Assembly: GCA_937951485.1 (NCBI GenBank)
Contig: CALEDJ010000011.1
Span: 55,269 to 119,268, forward strand
DNA: 64,000 bases
Origin: an uncultured bacterium
Lineage (GTDB): Bacteria > Hydrogenedentota > Hydrogenedentia > Hydrogenedentales > CAILVY01
Direction of reading: 5' to 3'
Shown here: piece after piece, positions 27,307 through 41,290 of the stretch
How the letters are laid out: every line of letters begins with the position of its first letter
Position numbering within the stretch: position 1 is the stretch's first letter
Notes under the pieces: generated by a model
Databases searched by the model: none
Told to the model about the DNA's origin: nothing
The model's input: only the letters and a program-made list of their open reading frames with translations
Made by a program: the position numbers and the translations under genes

Positions 27307-28569
27307 GTGTCTGGAGTAAGGTTCAAAGGGCTTTCCCCCGCATATGTGATGGCGGCGGCAGTTGTGTTTGCGGCGCTTTGCGCCGATGCGCAAACTTTCA
27401 GCGTGCGTCCCCGGCTGCTGCCGGTAGGCCCCAATCCCAGCGCCATTATCGCCCATGACTTGAATGGCAACGGCCTGCCGGACATCATCACGGCGGACCG
27501 CGGCATAATGAGCGATCCGCGTGATGAACGCCCCGCGAACGACGAGTTGTCATTGCTGATGGCGCAGGGGGAACTGAACTACGTCAAATTGCATCCGTCT
27601 TTGAAGACCGATTTCGCGCCTTATGCCGTTGCGGTGGCGAACATTGACGCGATCAAGTGGCCGGATATCATCGTTGCAAGTTTTCTGGCTGCGCGGCACC
27701 GGGACATTTCCCTGTTTCTGAACAAGCCCGAGAAGAATCTCTTCGAGCCGTTCTTTTTTCGCGTGCCAGATGATCACCTCCCCTATTTTCGTCAAAGCGA
27801 CGGTGACGGCGCGGAAATCTTCACGCGACCAGGACTGACATCGCTTGTCGTGCAGGACATCAACGGGGACGCCCTGCGTGATGTTATCGCCACCGGCTGG
27901 TCCAGCGATGTGCTGGTCGTTTTTCCAGGTCATGCCGACGACTATTTTGACGCCCCCCGCTTCATCCCAGCATCCGGGGCGCCGCGCGACCTGTGTCTGG
28001 CCGATTTCGACAAGGACGGCCACATGGACCTTGCGGTGGCAATGTACGCCACGGCGGAGATTGCGCTGTTCAGGGGGGACGGGAAGGGTTCATTCGTGGA
28101 AACCCGCCGCTTTGCCACGCGCGGTCGTCTGCCCAATCGTGTGCGCGTGGCGGACGTCAATCGAGACGGCATCCCGGATATCATTGTGTCCCACCGTTAC
28201 AGTGACGATTCGATAGTAATCTTCTATGGCGACGGCGGATTCCAATTCAGTGTTTCGCAGGAGATCATGCTGGGAACGGACCGCGAAATACTTGAGCATG
28301 AGATTCGGGACATGGTGGTGGAGGATTTGAGCGGCGACGGGCGTCCGGACATCGCCGTTGCCTGTTTTGCTTCGGCAAGGATTGTCGTGCTGGTGAATGA
28401 ATCGAACGACAGTGTTCTTCCGCAGCGGTTCCGTCGCGAGAACTACGCCTTTGATCAAGGCCGTCCGCGCGCACTGTGCGCGGCGGACTTCACTCAGAAC
28501 GGAAAAAAAGACCTGGCAGTTGCCTTGTGGGATGTGGATTCCGTCGGGTTTCTTCTGAACCGGAAATGA
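27307..28569 (+). CDS. Secreted FG-GAP/VCBS repeat protein
   Basis: Repeated HDLNGNGLPDIITAD, QDINGDALRDVIATG, ADFDKDGHMDLAVAM, VNRDGIPDIIVSH, DLSGDGRPDIAVA; GTG start. Confidence 0.85.
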   Translation: MSGVRFKGLSPAYVMAAAVVFAALCADAQTFSVRPRLLPVGPNPSAIIAHDLNGNGLPDIITADRGIMSDPRDERPANDELSLLMAQGELNYVKLHPSLKTDFAPYAVAVANIDAIKWPDIIVASFLAARHRDISLFLNKPEKNLFEPFFFRVPDDHLPYFRQSDGDGAEIFTRPGLTSLVVQDINGDALRDVIATGWSSDVLVVFPGHADDYFDAPRFIPASGAPRDLCLADFDKDGHMDLAVAMYATAEIALFRGDGKGSFVETRRFATRGRLPNRVRVADVNRDGIPDIIVSHRYSDDSIVIFYGDGGFQFSVSQEIMLGTDREILEHEIRDMVVEDLSGDGRPDIAVACFASARIVVLVNESNDSVLPQRFRRENYAFDQGRPRALCAADFTQNGKKDLAVALWDVDSVGFLLNRK

Positions 28570-28575
28570 GTGGGA

Positions 28576-30762
28576 TCATGTGCCGGGAAACCTGACGGCG
28601 CGCATTTGCCGTTTAACCGCCATATATTCCTGCGCGGGAAAGGGGCGTCTGCCGAAGCGGACTTCGCTGTAGCGTCGAAGCGCATTCAGTATCGCATCCG
28701 GCGCGGTGCATGGTATCTCAGCGAGCGACCGAGCCAGTTCTTCCGCGGTCTTCCCTTCGCAGTTAACGCCCGCACGCGCGAGGGTTCTGCGCAATCGGAG
28801 AAAGAGACGCACGGCCCGGTGCTGGTCTGGGGTGAGCGGCATGCCGGGGGGGGTGCGGGCGCCCATGCGGCGCAGCAACAACAACGCGGTTACGCCGCCT
28901 CCAAGTAACGCGATAATGACTGTCGTGCGGACGGGCGGCGGGTGCAAGGTTCCAGGGCGCGCCTCCGGCAATTCCATGCCCGGGAGCGACCCAAACATGC
29001 CCAGCGAGAGATTGCGCAGCCAGGCCCATTGCACGTTTTGATCGAAACCCACCACGCGCTGGTACCAGAACATCTTCGAGCGCAGGGCAAGCAGCGAAGC
29101 CAGGTTGCGCAGACGCCGCATGCCGGTGATGGCTTCGTCAGTGCGGGGCGACGGGTCAAAGACGACCCAGCCATGATCCAGGAAAAGCACCTCCACCCAC
29201 AGGTGCGCCATGTTGGCCCGCACTGTGTAAGATTGATCGAGCGCATTCCACTCGCCGCCCCGGAATCCGCTCACCACCCGCGTCGGCACGCCCAGGCTCC
29301 GCAACATGAGCGCCATCGCACTGGCAAAGAGTTCGCAATGGCCCCGTCGCGTTGCGGTGAGGAATATGTCAATGGCGGCCTGGGAACCCAGCGACGGAAG
29401 GTCCAGGGTATATATGAAGCGGTCGCTTCCCAACCACTGCAGGATGGCCAGGGCCTTGTCATAGACTGTTTCGTGACCCTGGGTAATGCTCAGGACAAGT
29501 TGCCGGGTCTCTGGCAGCAGTTCATGGTGGGTGAGCAGGTCATAGTCGCGGGGATGCAAACGTTGGGCGTAATTGTCGGGGGCGGCGCGCAATTGCTCCG
29601 GCGTCGGCCTGAGAATATCCGACCACACCTCATAGGCCAGGCGACGCGTGCCGACCTTGTTCAGCATGACCGTGAAATCCCTGCCGCTGGCCCATTCAAT
29701 GGAGACATTTGGAGTATTGTCCAGCACGCGGACCATCTGCACGAGGTCCAGGCAGGGCAAGCCCTGATCCGGCGCATCGTCAATGTAAATCATCTGGCGG
29801 ACGCGCGGCTTGTCCGGGCGCGGCCTGCGCCGCACTTCCCGCGAGGCGCTGCGATACGCGGTGGCGATGAGTTCCGGGACCGCAGGATCGTAGGCTCCCC
29901 GCAAATCCCGGCGCGACCATTGAGACCGGTTGAACAGGGGCAACGTGGTGCTGCGCCAGTACATCAAGCCGCTGTTGAAGCGCCCGCCCGGTTCCTCCGG
30001 AAATTCCACCCGCATCACCGCCGTCGTATCCTCCTGCACCAGTACGCCGCCCTGCAAATCCACGGTGTGATTCAAGCCGGTAACCCGGACCAAGGAGTCT
30101 CCGCGCCCCAGGAATCCCGCTTCGATGCGCGGTGTAAGCACGAATATCGCAATGGTAAGCAGCATGGCGGCCGCACTGATGGCCGTGGCCGAAAAGATCA
30201 GTCCTGGAGTGATCGGGTTTTCAAAGGCGGCTATCGGGCGGCGGTGCGCGTCGCTTCCTGCGCTGACAATGGCAGACACCGTGCGCCCGGCGTTTTCCGT
30301 CAAGTCCGTATGCAGCCGCAGCATGAGAAAGGCCCAGATGGCGCTGACCAAAAAGAACGGCAGCACGAGACCGATAATGGGTTCCGGCGATTGTGGGCAT
30401 GCCGCCAGCAACAGGAAGAACGACATCAGAAAAATGTGGTGATAATTCCGGGTGTTTTTCTGGTGAAGGGCGCTGTGCGCCTGAATGTATATAACCAGCG
30501 CGATGACGCCGTCCAGCAGTCCCAGCGCAATCACAGACAGGGGAATGAAACAGAAATACATAATGGAGATCGCTTTGGTCAGTACGCGATAGAGAGCGAA
30601 GCGGCGGTCGAGCCATTCGCCGATCGGCATGGCCAGGCAGATCAACACCGGAATGATCAGCACTGCGCTGCCATATCCGCGCACCGAGGCCAGCGCCATG
30701 TATCCTGCGAAAATGAGGGCGCAGGTGGCCAGTTTCAGGGCGATTCGCACACGGTCATACAT
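28576..30762 (-). CDS. TgpA-like transglutaminase domain membrane protein
   Basis: N-terminal TM cluster; transglutaminase core RRGHCELFASAMALMLRSLGVPTRVVSGFRGGEW ... NMAHLWVEVLFLDHGWVVFDPSPR. Confidence 0.88.
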   Translation of the reverse strand: MYDRVRIALKLATCALIFAGYMALASVRGYGSAVLIIPVLICLAMPIGEWLDRRFALYRVLTKAISIMYFCFIPLSVIALGLLDGVIALVIYIQAHSALHQKNTRNYHHIFLMSFFLLLAACPQSPEPIIGLVLPFFLVSAIWAFLMLRLHTDLTENAGRTVSAIVSAGSDAHRRPIAAFENPITPGLIFSATAISAAAMLLTIAIFVLTPRIEAGFLGRGDSLVRVTGLNHTVDLQGGVLVQEDTTAVMRVEFPEEPGGRFNSGLMYWRSTTLPLFNRSQWSRRDLRGAYDPAVPELIATAYRSASREVRRRPRPDKPRVRQMIYIDDAPDQGLPCLDLVQMVRVLDNTPNVSIEWASGRDFTVMLNKVGTRRLAYEVWSDILRPTPEQLRAAPDNYAQRLHPRDYDLLTHHELLPETRQLVLSITQGHETVYDKALAILQWLGSDRFIYTLDLPSLGSQAAIDIFLTATRRGHCELFASAMALMLRSLGVPTRVVSGFRGGEWNALDQSYTVRANMAHLWVEVLFLDHGWVVFDPSPRTDEAITGMRRLRNLASLLALRSKMFWYQRVVGFDQNVQWAWLRNLSLGMFGSLPGMELPEARPGTLHPPPVRTTVIIALLGGGVTALLLLRRMGARTPPGMPLTPDQHRAVRLFLRLRRTLARAGVNCEGKTAEELARSLAEIPCTAPDAILNALRRYSEVRFGRRPFPAQEYMAVKRQMRAVRFPGT

Positions 30763-31843
30763 GGACGATCTCCCTGGGGTCCAGATACGCGGTCCGTTGC
30801 GAAGCGCCGATGCGGCCCCACAAGTCCGGATTGGGTGAGATGCAGATCATGCGCGCTGCGCCGGCGTCGTGCCGTCGCGCCAATGTTTCCAGATGCTCAC
30901 AGATATCGCCGGAAATGGGCTCCACCCGCGCAAGCATTTCCAGCACCCGTCGCTCCTGCCCGGTGCCTTCGCCGGGTTTCACGGCATACTGCTGCGATAC
31001 CACGCCGACATTATGTTGCCGCTTGAGCAGGGTGATGGCGAGCGACGCCGTCCACTCAACCGCATCCTCGAAGCGCTCTTCAAAATCCGGCATGCCGGGG
31101 AGGACGCAGGCATCCAGCAGAAACACCACGTCACGCGAGTGGTGCTGGGTTAGTTCGCGTACCACCCAGACACCCAGCCGTGCGCTGATGCGCCAGACAA
31201 TCCGCCGCAGGTCATCGCCCGGTAGATACTCCCGCAGCGCGAAAAACTCATCGCCATTGGGATCGGCCGTGCGCGGCGAAGCCGCCGCGCCGGGGAGTCG
31301 ATCCAGCAGATTGACGCGCACGGCGCGCACCTTGGGATAGACCACCACCTCGGTGTTGTCCGTGAAGCGGCGCCGGTGCTCGATCAGGCCGAAGGGAAAA
31401 CTGGTCGCCAAATCAAAGGGGGGCAGCGCATGGACACCGCGCCGGGAAAGCGTCTGGGTGACGCTCAGTGTGATGGTGCGGCGCGCCGGTGCCTGCATCA
31501 CGTATCCGATCATGGTTCCCCGCGATCCGGCGCTTTCCACGCGCAATGAGAGCGAAGGCGTGATCCATTTGCTGTTGCCGATGCGCACTTCGACGAGGAA
31601 GGGTTCGCCGCGTTGCACCGCGTGCGGGCTTTCCCGCCGCATGGTCAATCCATGCAATGACCAGACTGCCAGCACGCTGGAAAGGATGATGAAACTGATG
31701 ACACCGCCCAATACGATAAAAAGCAGGTTGATGCCCGTGTTCAGCGCAGCAAAGATCAGGAGAATTGCGGTCAGGATGAATATCCACCCCGCCGGAAGGA
31801 TGCGCACACCGGCGCGTCTGCCGCGCACTTCCTGCATGATCAC
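30755..31843 (-). CDS. DUF58 domain protein
   Basis: EFFALREYLPGDDLRRIVWRISARLGVWVVRELTQ. Confidence 0.88.
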   Translation of the reverse strand: MIMQEVRGRRAGVRILPAGWIFILTAILLIFAALNTGINLLFIVLGGVISFIILSSVLAVWSLHGLTMRRESPHAVQRGEPFLVEVRIGNSKWITPSLSLRVESAGSRGTMIGYVMQAPARRTITLSVTQTLSRRGVHALPPFDLATSFPFGLIEHRRRFTDNTEVVVYPKVRAVRVNLLDRLPGAAASPRTADPNGDEFFALREYLPGDDLRRIVWRISARLGVWVVRELTQHHSRDVVFLLDACVLPGMPDFEERFEDAVEWTASLAITLLKRQHNVGVVSQQYAVKPGEGTGQERRVLEMLARVEPISGDICEHLETLARRHDAGAARMICISPNPDLWGRIGASQRTAYLDPREIVHV

Positions 31844-32787
31844 ACCGGGACCGGGATGCGCTTGAGAATTTCCAGCAGCACCCGTTCACGCTCCCGCGCC
31901 GCCGTGGCCAGATCGGCGCCGCGCGAACGCACGAGAATCCGGTGCCCCAGCACCGGCACGGTCATATGTTTCACATCGTCCGGCGTGACGAAATCCCGTC
32001 CTTCGACGAGTGCGCGCGCTTGACAGGCCTCATAGAACAACAGGGCGCCGCGCGGGCTGGCGCCCAGTTGAATCTGTTCATGCTCGCGCGTAGCCTGGAC
32101 GATGGCAAGCATGTAGCGGGCGACGGCGTCCTCCACCGTAATGTCGCCCACATGGTCCTGCAATTCCAGAAGTCCCTGGCCGGTCAGCACGGGTTTCAGG
32201 TCTTCGAGCGCCTTCAGTGGATTGCGGCGGCGCATGATGCGCAATTCGTCTTCTGCGGGCGGATAGCCGATTTCCACACGGAGAATGAACCTGTCCAGTT
32301 GCGATTCCGGCAGGGTGTAGGTGCCTTCATACTCAATGGGATTCTGTGTGGCCATGACGATGAAGGGCCGCGGCAGGGCATGGGTCTTGCCGTCCACGGA
32401 TACCTGGTATTCGCTCATCGCTTCGAGCAGGGCGCTCTGCGTTTTCGGGGGCGTGCGGTTCACCTCGTCGGCCAGGACCACATTGGCGAAGACCGGCCCC
32501 GACCGGAATTTGAAGTCGTTGGTTTTGTGGTCCAGGATGGATACGCCCAGGATGTCCGAAGGCAGCATGTCGCTCGTAAACTGAATCCGGCTGAATGTGC
32601 AGTCAATGGAACGCGCAATGCCCTGGGCGATGGTGGTCTTTCCGATGCCCGGCACATCTTCGATGAGGATGTGGCCGCGCGCAAGAAGTCCCACCACACA
32701 GAGTTTCACCACGTCGTGTTTTCCAAAGACGACTTGCTCGACATTTTCCACCAGGCGCTGCACGCGCGCCGTTATATCAGCGTTCAT
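31840..32787 (-). CDS. MoxR-type AAA+ ATPase
   Basis: GHILIEDVPGIGKTTIAQGIARSIDCTFSRIQFTSDMLPSDILGVSI; VLADEVNRTPPKTQSALLEAMSEYQVS; MATQNPIEYEGTYTLPESQLDRFI. Confidence 0.95.
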   Translation of the reverse strand: MNADITARVQRLVENVEQVVFGKHDVVKLCVVGLLARGHILIEDVPGIGKTTIAQGIARSIDCTFSRIQFTSDMLPSDILGVSILDHKTNDFKFRSGPVFANVVLADEVNRTPPKTQSALLEAMSEYQVSVDGKTHALPRPFIVMATQNPIEYEGTYTLPESQLDRFILRVEIGYPPAEDELRIMRRRNPLKALEDLKPVLTGQGLLELQDHVGDITVEDAVARYMLAIVQATREHEQIQLGASPRGALLFYEACQARALVEGRDFVTPDDVKHMTVPVLGHRILVRSRGADLATAARERERVLLEILKRIPVPV

Positions 32788-32839
32788 TCTTGTCTCCCTG
32801 TCGGGTGCGCCGGTTTGCGCCGGATGGCGATGACGGGAT

Positions 32840-33805
32840 TCAGAGCCAGCGCTCGAACCACTCGTCCGCCACTTCCAGGGCTTCCGGAGTGATACGGTGT
32901 CCATCATGATGGCCGTAGAAATCCAGCGCGTTGGGCGCCCCCAGCAGTTTATATACCTTGGCAGCCATGCTCACCGCTTTCTGACAACTTCTTGGATTTG
33001 CAAACTCGGATTCCGACAGCGCCGTAATGATCAAAGTCGGACTGGGGGCTGCCATCGCCAGAATGTGTTCCCAGTCAAAGGGAAATTTGCCGCTCTGCAC
33101 ATAATCCAGGATTTTGGGTATTAACAGGAGTCCGTCACTGCGCGCCCAGCGCGCTGGTTCCTTGTCTGTGGTAAAGCGCGTAAAACCGCAACTCGCAACG
33201 CATGCCTGGATGCGGTCATCGAAGGCCGACAGCAACAGCGCGTTGAATGCGCCAAGGCCGTGCCCGATAACGCCGATGCGCGCCGCGTCCACGCGCTTGA
33301 CCTCCGCAAACACATCCAGCGCACGCATGTGGTCCACCAGCATCTTGGCGGCGATAGAGCCTTTGGGGTTCTCTTTGTAATAGGCTTTCGCGTCATACGC
33401 TTTCGCGCGTGAGATCACCCGGTCTCCCGCGGTAATGCAATCCGGGGCCAGCGTGACATAACCCAATTCGGCGTAATGCTGGGCAAAAGCCATTCGCGGA
33501 TCGCCCTCCAGTCCCGCCGGCTCGTCTTTTCCCTGGGGCGATTGCTGGTGACAGCATAAAATCCCGGGCGCTTCGTCTTTGCCTTCGGGGATAAACAACC
33601 ACGCAGAGATGCGTTCCCAGTTGTCCACAAAGTAGTTGATGCGGCGGCGGGTATAACCGCGGAAATCCACTTCGTCCACAGTTTTCACCTGCAGATCAAT
33701 TGCCTCTTTCGATATTGGACCCAACACCGTACGCACCGCGGTTTCTATTTCACCCCGCACCGCGGTCCAGTCCGACGGGCTTTTCAGTTTCGTCAGGTCA
33801 ACCAT
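32840..33805 (-). CDS. Alpha/beta hydrolase (dienelactone hydrolase/acetyl xylan esterase-like)
   Basis: WLFIPEGKDEAPGILCCHQ; IGVIGHGLGAFNALLLSAFDDRI; C-terminal GHHDGHRITPEALEVADEWFERWL. Confidence 0.75.
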   Translation of the reverse strand: MVDLTKLKSPSDWTAVRGEIETAVRTVLGPISKEAIDLQVKTVDEVDFRGYTRRRINYFVDNWERISAWLFIPEGKDEAPGILCCHQQSPQGKDEPAGLEGDPRMAFAQHYAELGYVTLAPDCITAGDRVISRAKAYDAKAYYKENPKGSIAAKMLVDHMRALDVFAEVKRVDAARIGVIGHGLGAFNALLLSAFDDRIQACVASCGFTRFTTDKEPARWARSDGLLLIPKILDYVQSGKFPFDWEHILAMAAPSPTLIITALSESEFANPRSCQKAVSMAAKVYKLLGAPNALDFYGHHDGHRITPEALEVADEWFERWL

Positions 33806-34089
33806 GCTATGCTTTTCTCCCGCCTCCGGCCGCTTTTTTCACTCCGGGGGCGATTCCGGAATAATTCCCACGGATGAATGAACTTAATGCAATGGTAGGA
33901 ATTGGATTATACAAATGCAACCTTCTGCGACGCACTTGGCAAACGCATCGAAAAAACGCCCAAAAGCCGGTAATAATTGTCCGCGCGTCCAAGAAAAAGA
34001 AGACAGTGAAGGCACGCCATGCACGCGACATATGCCGCCAATAAAGTGACAATGACCCTTTTGGACCGCAGTGGATTGCCGCCGTTTTT

Positions 34090-37767
<3,678 letters not shown>

Positions 37768-37775
37768 GAAAACTC

Positions 37776-38564
37776 GTGGGACGGAATGAGGGTATGGAGT
37801 CGGATACCATTGTGGAAGTGAAGAACCTTGTCACTTTTTACGGCGAGACCAAAGTGCTCGACGATGTCTCGTTCTCCGTCCCGCGCGGCAGAATCTTCGT
37901 CATTATCGGCGGCAGCGGCTGCGGCAAGACCACTTTGCTCAAGCATATGTGCGGCCTGCTGCGCCCCGTATCCGGCGAGATTATCTATCAGGGTGAAAAC
38001 ATCGCGGCGATGGATGAGGAGAGACTGAGGCTGATGCAGCGCAGCATCGGCATCGCCTTTCAGTCAAGCGGCCTGATCAACTCCATGACCGTGGGCGACA
38101 ACGTGGCGCTGCCCCTGCGCGAATACGGCAATATGGACGAGAAACTCATAGATGCCGTGGTACGTATGAAGTTGGGCCTGGTCGGTTTGGGCGGCGCCCA
38201 GCATCTTATGCCCAGCGAACTGTCAGGCGGCATGAAAAAACGCGCCGGGCTCGCCCGCGCCCTGGCGCTGGACCCGCCATTGGTTTATTTCGATGAGCCG
38301 TCTGCGGGGCTGGACCCCATCATCGCCGCCGGGCTGGACGACCTTCTCATCAAACTCAACCGCCTGCTGGGAAGCACCTTTGTGCTGGTGACACATGAGT
38401 TGGACTCCATCCGGAAAGTGGCGGACCGCGTGCTGATGCTTGACGACGGACGGGTTGTTTTCAACGGCACGCTGGAAGAAGTGGAAACGGCCGACAATGA
38501 ACGGGTGCGCCAGTTTTTTGAGCGGCGCGCCGATGAATTCATCGCGCAGCGCAATTTTGGATAA
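37776..38564 (+). CDS. MlaF-type ABC transporter ATP-binding protein
   Basis: GGSGCGKTTLLKHMCGLL; LSGGMKKRAGLARALALDPPLVYFDEPSAGLDPI. Start may be ATG 37794. Confidence 0.95.
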   Translation: MGRNEGMESDTIVEVKNLVTFYGETKVLDDVSFSVPRGRIFVIIGGSGCGKTTLLKHMCGLLRPVSGEIIYQGENIAAMDEERLRLMQRSIGIAFQSSGLINSMTVGDNVALPLREYGNMDEKLIDAVVRMKLGLVGLGGAQHLMPSELSGGMKKRAGLARALALDPPLVYFDEPSAGLDPIIAAGLDDLLIKLNRLLGSTFVLVTHELDSIRKVADRVLMLDDGRVVFNGTLEEVETADNERVRQFFERRADEFIAQRNFG

Positions 38565-38580
38565 AGGAGAAGCGGAATCC

Positions 38581-39570
38581 GTGGCTACCCGAAAGCAGAA
38601 AATAAAAGTGGGCGTCTTCCTGTTCGTATGCACGGCACTTGCATTGCTCGGTATCATGCTGGTCGGCGGCATGCTGGAGGAGAAGGGCGACGGCTACTGG
38701 ATTGAATTCAACGAGTCCGTGCTCGGCCTTTATGAGGGCGGGATCGTGGAATACCTTGGCGTTACGGTGGGGAAGGTGACCAGCATCTATGTTGCAGACG
38801 GCAACAGGGCGCTGGCGCAGATCGTGATAGACCCCAACAAAGTGCGACTGCGCGAGGGCGTCGAAGCGCGGCTGGTGCTGTACAGTTTCGCCACCGGCAC
38901 CATGGCCATATCGCTGAGCGGGGGAGAATCACATGCCCCTGTGCTCAAACCCGGATCTCAGATTCCCTCGAAAACATCCATGATTGGCGCGCTGAGTTCG
39001 CGCAGTGAAAGCATCATCGAGGACCTCGCTTCCATCTCCGAGTCCATCAGCACGGGGCTTGCCGGCATCCAGGAAGGCGACTTGACCGCCATCATTGACA
39101 AGGTGAACCGCCTGCTGGAAAAAGGCGAGGAGATCGTGGACGACGGAGCCGATTTCATCAGTACCGCGCAGGACACCGTCACGGATTTGCGCGGCGACAT
39201 GAAGCGCCTCATAGAAGAGTTTTCTGAACTCGCCCGGGACATCCGAAAACTGGGCGGCAATGTGGACGACCTGGTGGTGGCGGTGCGCGAGCGGGTTGAA
39301 GTGATCGAGATGGACCGGCTTCAGACGCAGTTGAACCAGGTCCTCGACAACTTTGCCTCGGTTTCCGCCAAATTGGAGGAAACGCTGGCGCATTATCAGG
39401 ACGTGTCCACCCACGTGTTGTATGAAGTGGACAACGTGGAGTACACCCTGCGCGCGGCGGTGGAGGAAATCGGCAGGACCCTCGAGAGCGTGCGGGTGCT
39501 GGCGGACCAACTCAAGGAAGACCCTTCCTCCCTCGTTCGCGGGAGAGGGGCAATGAAGGAGCCTCGATAA
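38581..39570 (+). CDS. MCE/MlaD family protein
   Basis: KVGVFLFVCTALALLGIMLVGG; GLYEGGIVEYLGVTVGKVTSI; GTG start inferred. Confidence 0.88.
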   Translation: MATRKQKIKVGVFLFVCTALALLGIMLVGGMLEEKGDGYWIEFNESVLGLYEGGIVEYLGVTVGKVTSIYVADGNRALAQIVIDPNKVRLREGVEARLVLYSFATGTMAISLSGGESHAPVLKPGSQIPSKTSMIGALSSRSESIIEDLASISESISTGLAGIQEGDLTAIIDKVNRLLEKGEEIVDDGADFISTAQDTVTDLRGDMKRLIEEFSELARDIRKLGGNVDDLVVAVRERVEVIEMDRLQTQLNQVLDNFASVSAKLEETLAHYQDVSTHVLYEVDNVEYTLRAAVEEIGRTLESVRVLADQLKEDPSSLVRGRGAMKEPR

Positions 39571-40175
39571 TGATACGCAAGGCCGGGATATTGGCATGCG
39601 TCCTGTTGTGCGCGGGATGCCTCACGCCGAAGAGAATCGTTCCGACGCAGTACTACACCATTGATCCGGTGATTGATGTGGGCGGGGCCGAGGCGACGGC
39701 CCTGACACTTGGCGTGCGGCCCTTTGCCGTTGCGCGGCCCTATGATGCCGGCATGGCTTACCTGGACAGCCGCCACCGTCTGGCCTACCGCGTCAAAGAG
39801 GAATGGGCGGAATTGCCGCGCGATGTGGTCACCCGCGCCGTCATGGACGCCATCACGGCCACTGGTCGCTTCGCCGATGTCGGCAAAGCGGCGGAGATGT
39901 CCCTTCCCGATTTGATGCTCACCGGCGAAGTCCGCAAGTTCCACGAGAACCGTTCCGTGCATCCGCCCGTCGTGGAACTGGAGGCGCGTCTTGAACTGCG
40001 CCGCACCCGCGCCAAGGACCCCATCTGGGCGGAAACATTGCGCGTGGAAGCGCCCATCGCCGATGACTCCGGCGATGCGCTGGCCGCCGCGATGAGCGAG
40101 GCCGTCGCCGCCCTCGCCCGCCAGTCCGCCGAAAACCTCGCCCGCGCCGACCTGCGCGTTCCGGAAACGCCATGA
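39570..40175 (+). CDS. ABC-type transport auxiliary lipoprotein (PqiC-like)
   Basis: Lipobox LLCAGC; PTQYYTIDP; position after the MCE gene. Confidence 0.8.
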   Translation: MIRKAGILACVLLCAGCLTPKRIVPTQYYTIDPVIDVGGAEATALTLGVRPFAVARPYDAGMAYLDSRHRLAYRVKEEWAELPRDVVTRAVMDAITATGRFADVGKAAEMSLPDLMLTGEVRKFHENRSVHPPVVELEARLELRRTRAKDPIWAETLRVEAPIADDSGDALAAAMSEAVAALARQSAENLARADLRVPETP

Positions 40176-40197
40176 ACGAATTCATCCACGCCTTTGC

Positions 40198-40230
40198 GAG
40201 TTCCCCACCTGCTTCGGCGGCGATTCACAA
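40198..40230 (-). repeat. 33-bp dispersed repeat, copy A (TTGTGAATCGCC..CGAAG..GGTG..CTC on - strand)
   Basis: 27/33 identical, in inverted orientation, to 61211-61243. Confidence 0.7.
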
Positions 40231-40555
40231 AAGAAAGAGAGTGTGTCACAGTTTAGCCGAGTGGCGTGCAGGGGGGGATGTAAAAGGCCATATAGTGCGC
40301 CAAGACAGCCCATGTCATTCCGCTGAAGTGTTACGAGGATGCGCTTTCGCAACTTTTTAGACAAATGAACCCGGTATTCAGTGGTAGTCTCCGTTGTTGG
40401 ATGTTTGCGGTGGCCTTGGACGAAATCTGTGGAGTTCTGGGGCAGTATACGCAATCATATCCCGGAAATCGCGCTCGCTCTTTGCCACGTAGGTTGAGAA
40501 GCATAATTGAGTATATTGCCGCCAAAACTCATTTTTCATAAAAACAACGTTTCAG

Positions 40556-40684
40556 TTCCGGACCGCGCAAGCCGTGCTTGCGCTTTAACCATCATGGAAC
40601 CGTAATCTTCGGGTTGATAGACCACATTCGATGTTTTCGTGAACCCGAAGGAAAAAGCGCAAGCATGGCTTGCGCGGTCCGGAA
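40556..40684. mobile_element. 129-bp MITE/BIME-like element with 31-bp terminal inverted repeats
   Basis: TTCCGGACCGCGCAAGCCGTGCTTGCGCTTT (40556-40586) versus AAAGCGCAAGCATGGCTTGCGCGGTCCGGAA (40654-40684), 30/31 complementary; each arm contains its own GCGCAAGC/GCTTGCGC palindrome; internal CTTCGGGTT/AACCCGAAG pair. Confidence 0.8.
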
Positions 40685-40731
40685 TTCGTGCCCTTGTTCG
40701 GAATTATGAAACCTTCATTGGCGTCTGTCCG

Positions 40732-41280
40732 TTAGCTTGGAACATGGGGCAGGTCACCTGTTGCGGATTTATGGCTTTCACGCAGATGATCAAAAATCCG
40801 TTCTTCGTCGCCCCGGTAAATCATCGCATCGTCAATGCGGAGCGTCTCTTCCTTGCTGAGCGGCAGGAAACGCGCCTCCGCCCGGGCAAAGGCCGTCCCT
40901 TCCGTGTCCACAATGACCGCTTTCGTGCTGACCAGCCGCCGGTGGGCACGGACCACCTCGGCGCAGACCGTCAATTCGCGGTCCGCCGGGGTGCGCCGGA
41001 GGTAGCGCACGGTGATCTCGGCGGTGACGCACATCAGGCCGAACGCACGTGTTGCGGCCCATGCCATGCACTCATCCAGCGCCGTCGCAACGATGCCGCC
41101 ATGCGCGGCTTTGGGATAGCCGCAATGGTCGGCATGCACCCGGAATGTGGTCTTGACCATGCCGTCTTCCACGTAAAAGCGCAGACGCAGTCCGGCGGGG
41201 TTGTGCTCCCCGCAGGCGAAACACGTGGGCGACGTCGGCAGATATCTTCTTCCGTTGTTTTCGCTGCTGTTTTCTGTCAT
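40732..41280 (-). CDS. PaaI-like hotdog thioesterase
   Basis: CFACGEHNPAGLRLRFYVEDGMVKTTF; GGIVATALDECMAWAA. Confidence 0.82.
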   Translation of the reverse strand: MTENSSENNGRRYLPTSPTCFACGEHNPAGLRLRFYVEDGMVKTTFRVHADHCGYPKAAHGGIVATALDECMAWAATRAFGLMCVTAEITVRYLRRTPADRELTVCAEVVRAHRRLVSTKAVIVDTEGTAFARAEARFLPLSKEETLRIDDAMIYRGDEERIFDHLRESHKSATGDLPHVPS

Positions 41281-41290
41281 TGTCCCTGTA

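Noticed and set aside
28942-31026. Plus-strand 694-aa ORF
   Set aside because: Antisense of the transglutaminase/DUF58 genes, a typical high-GC antisense ORF.
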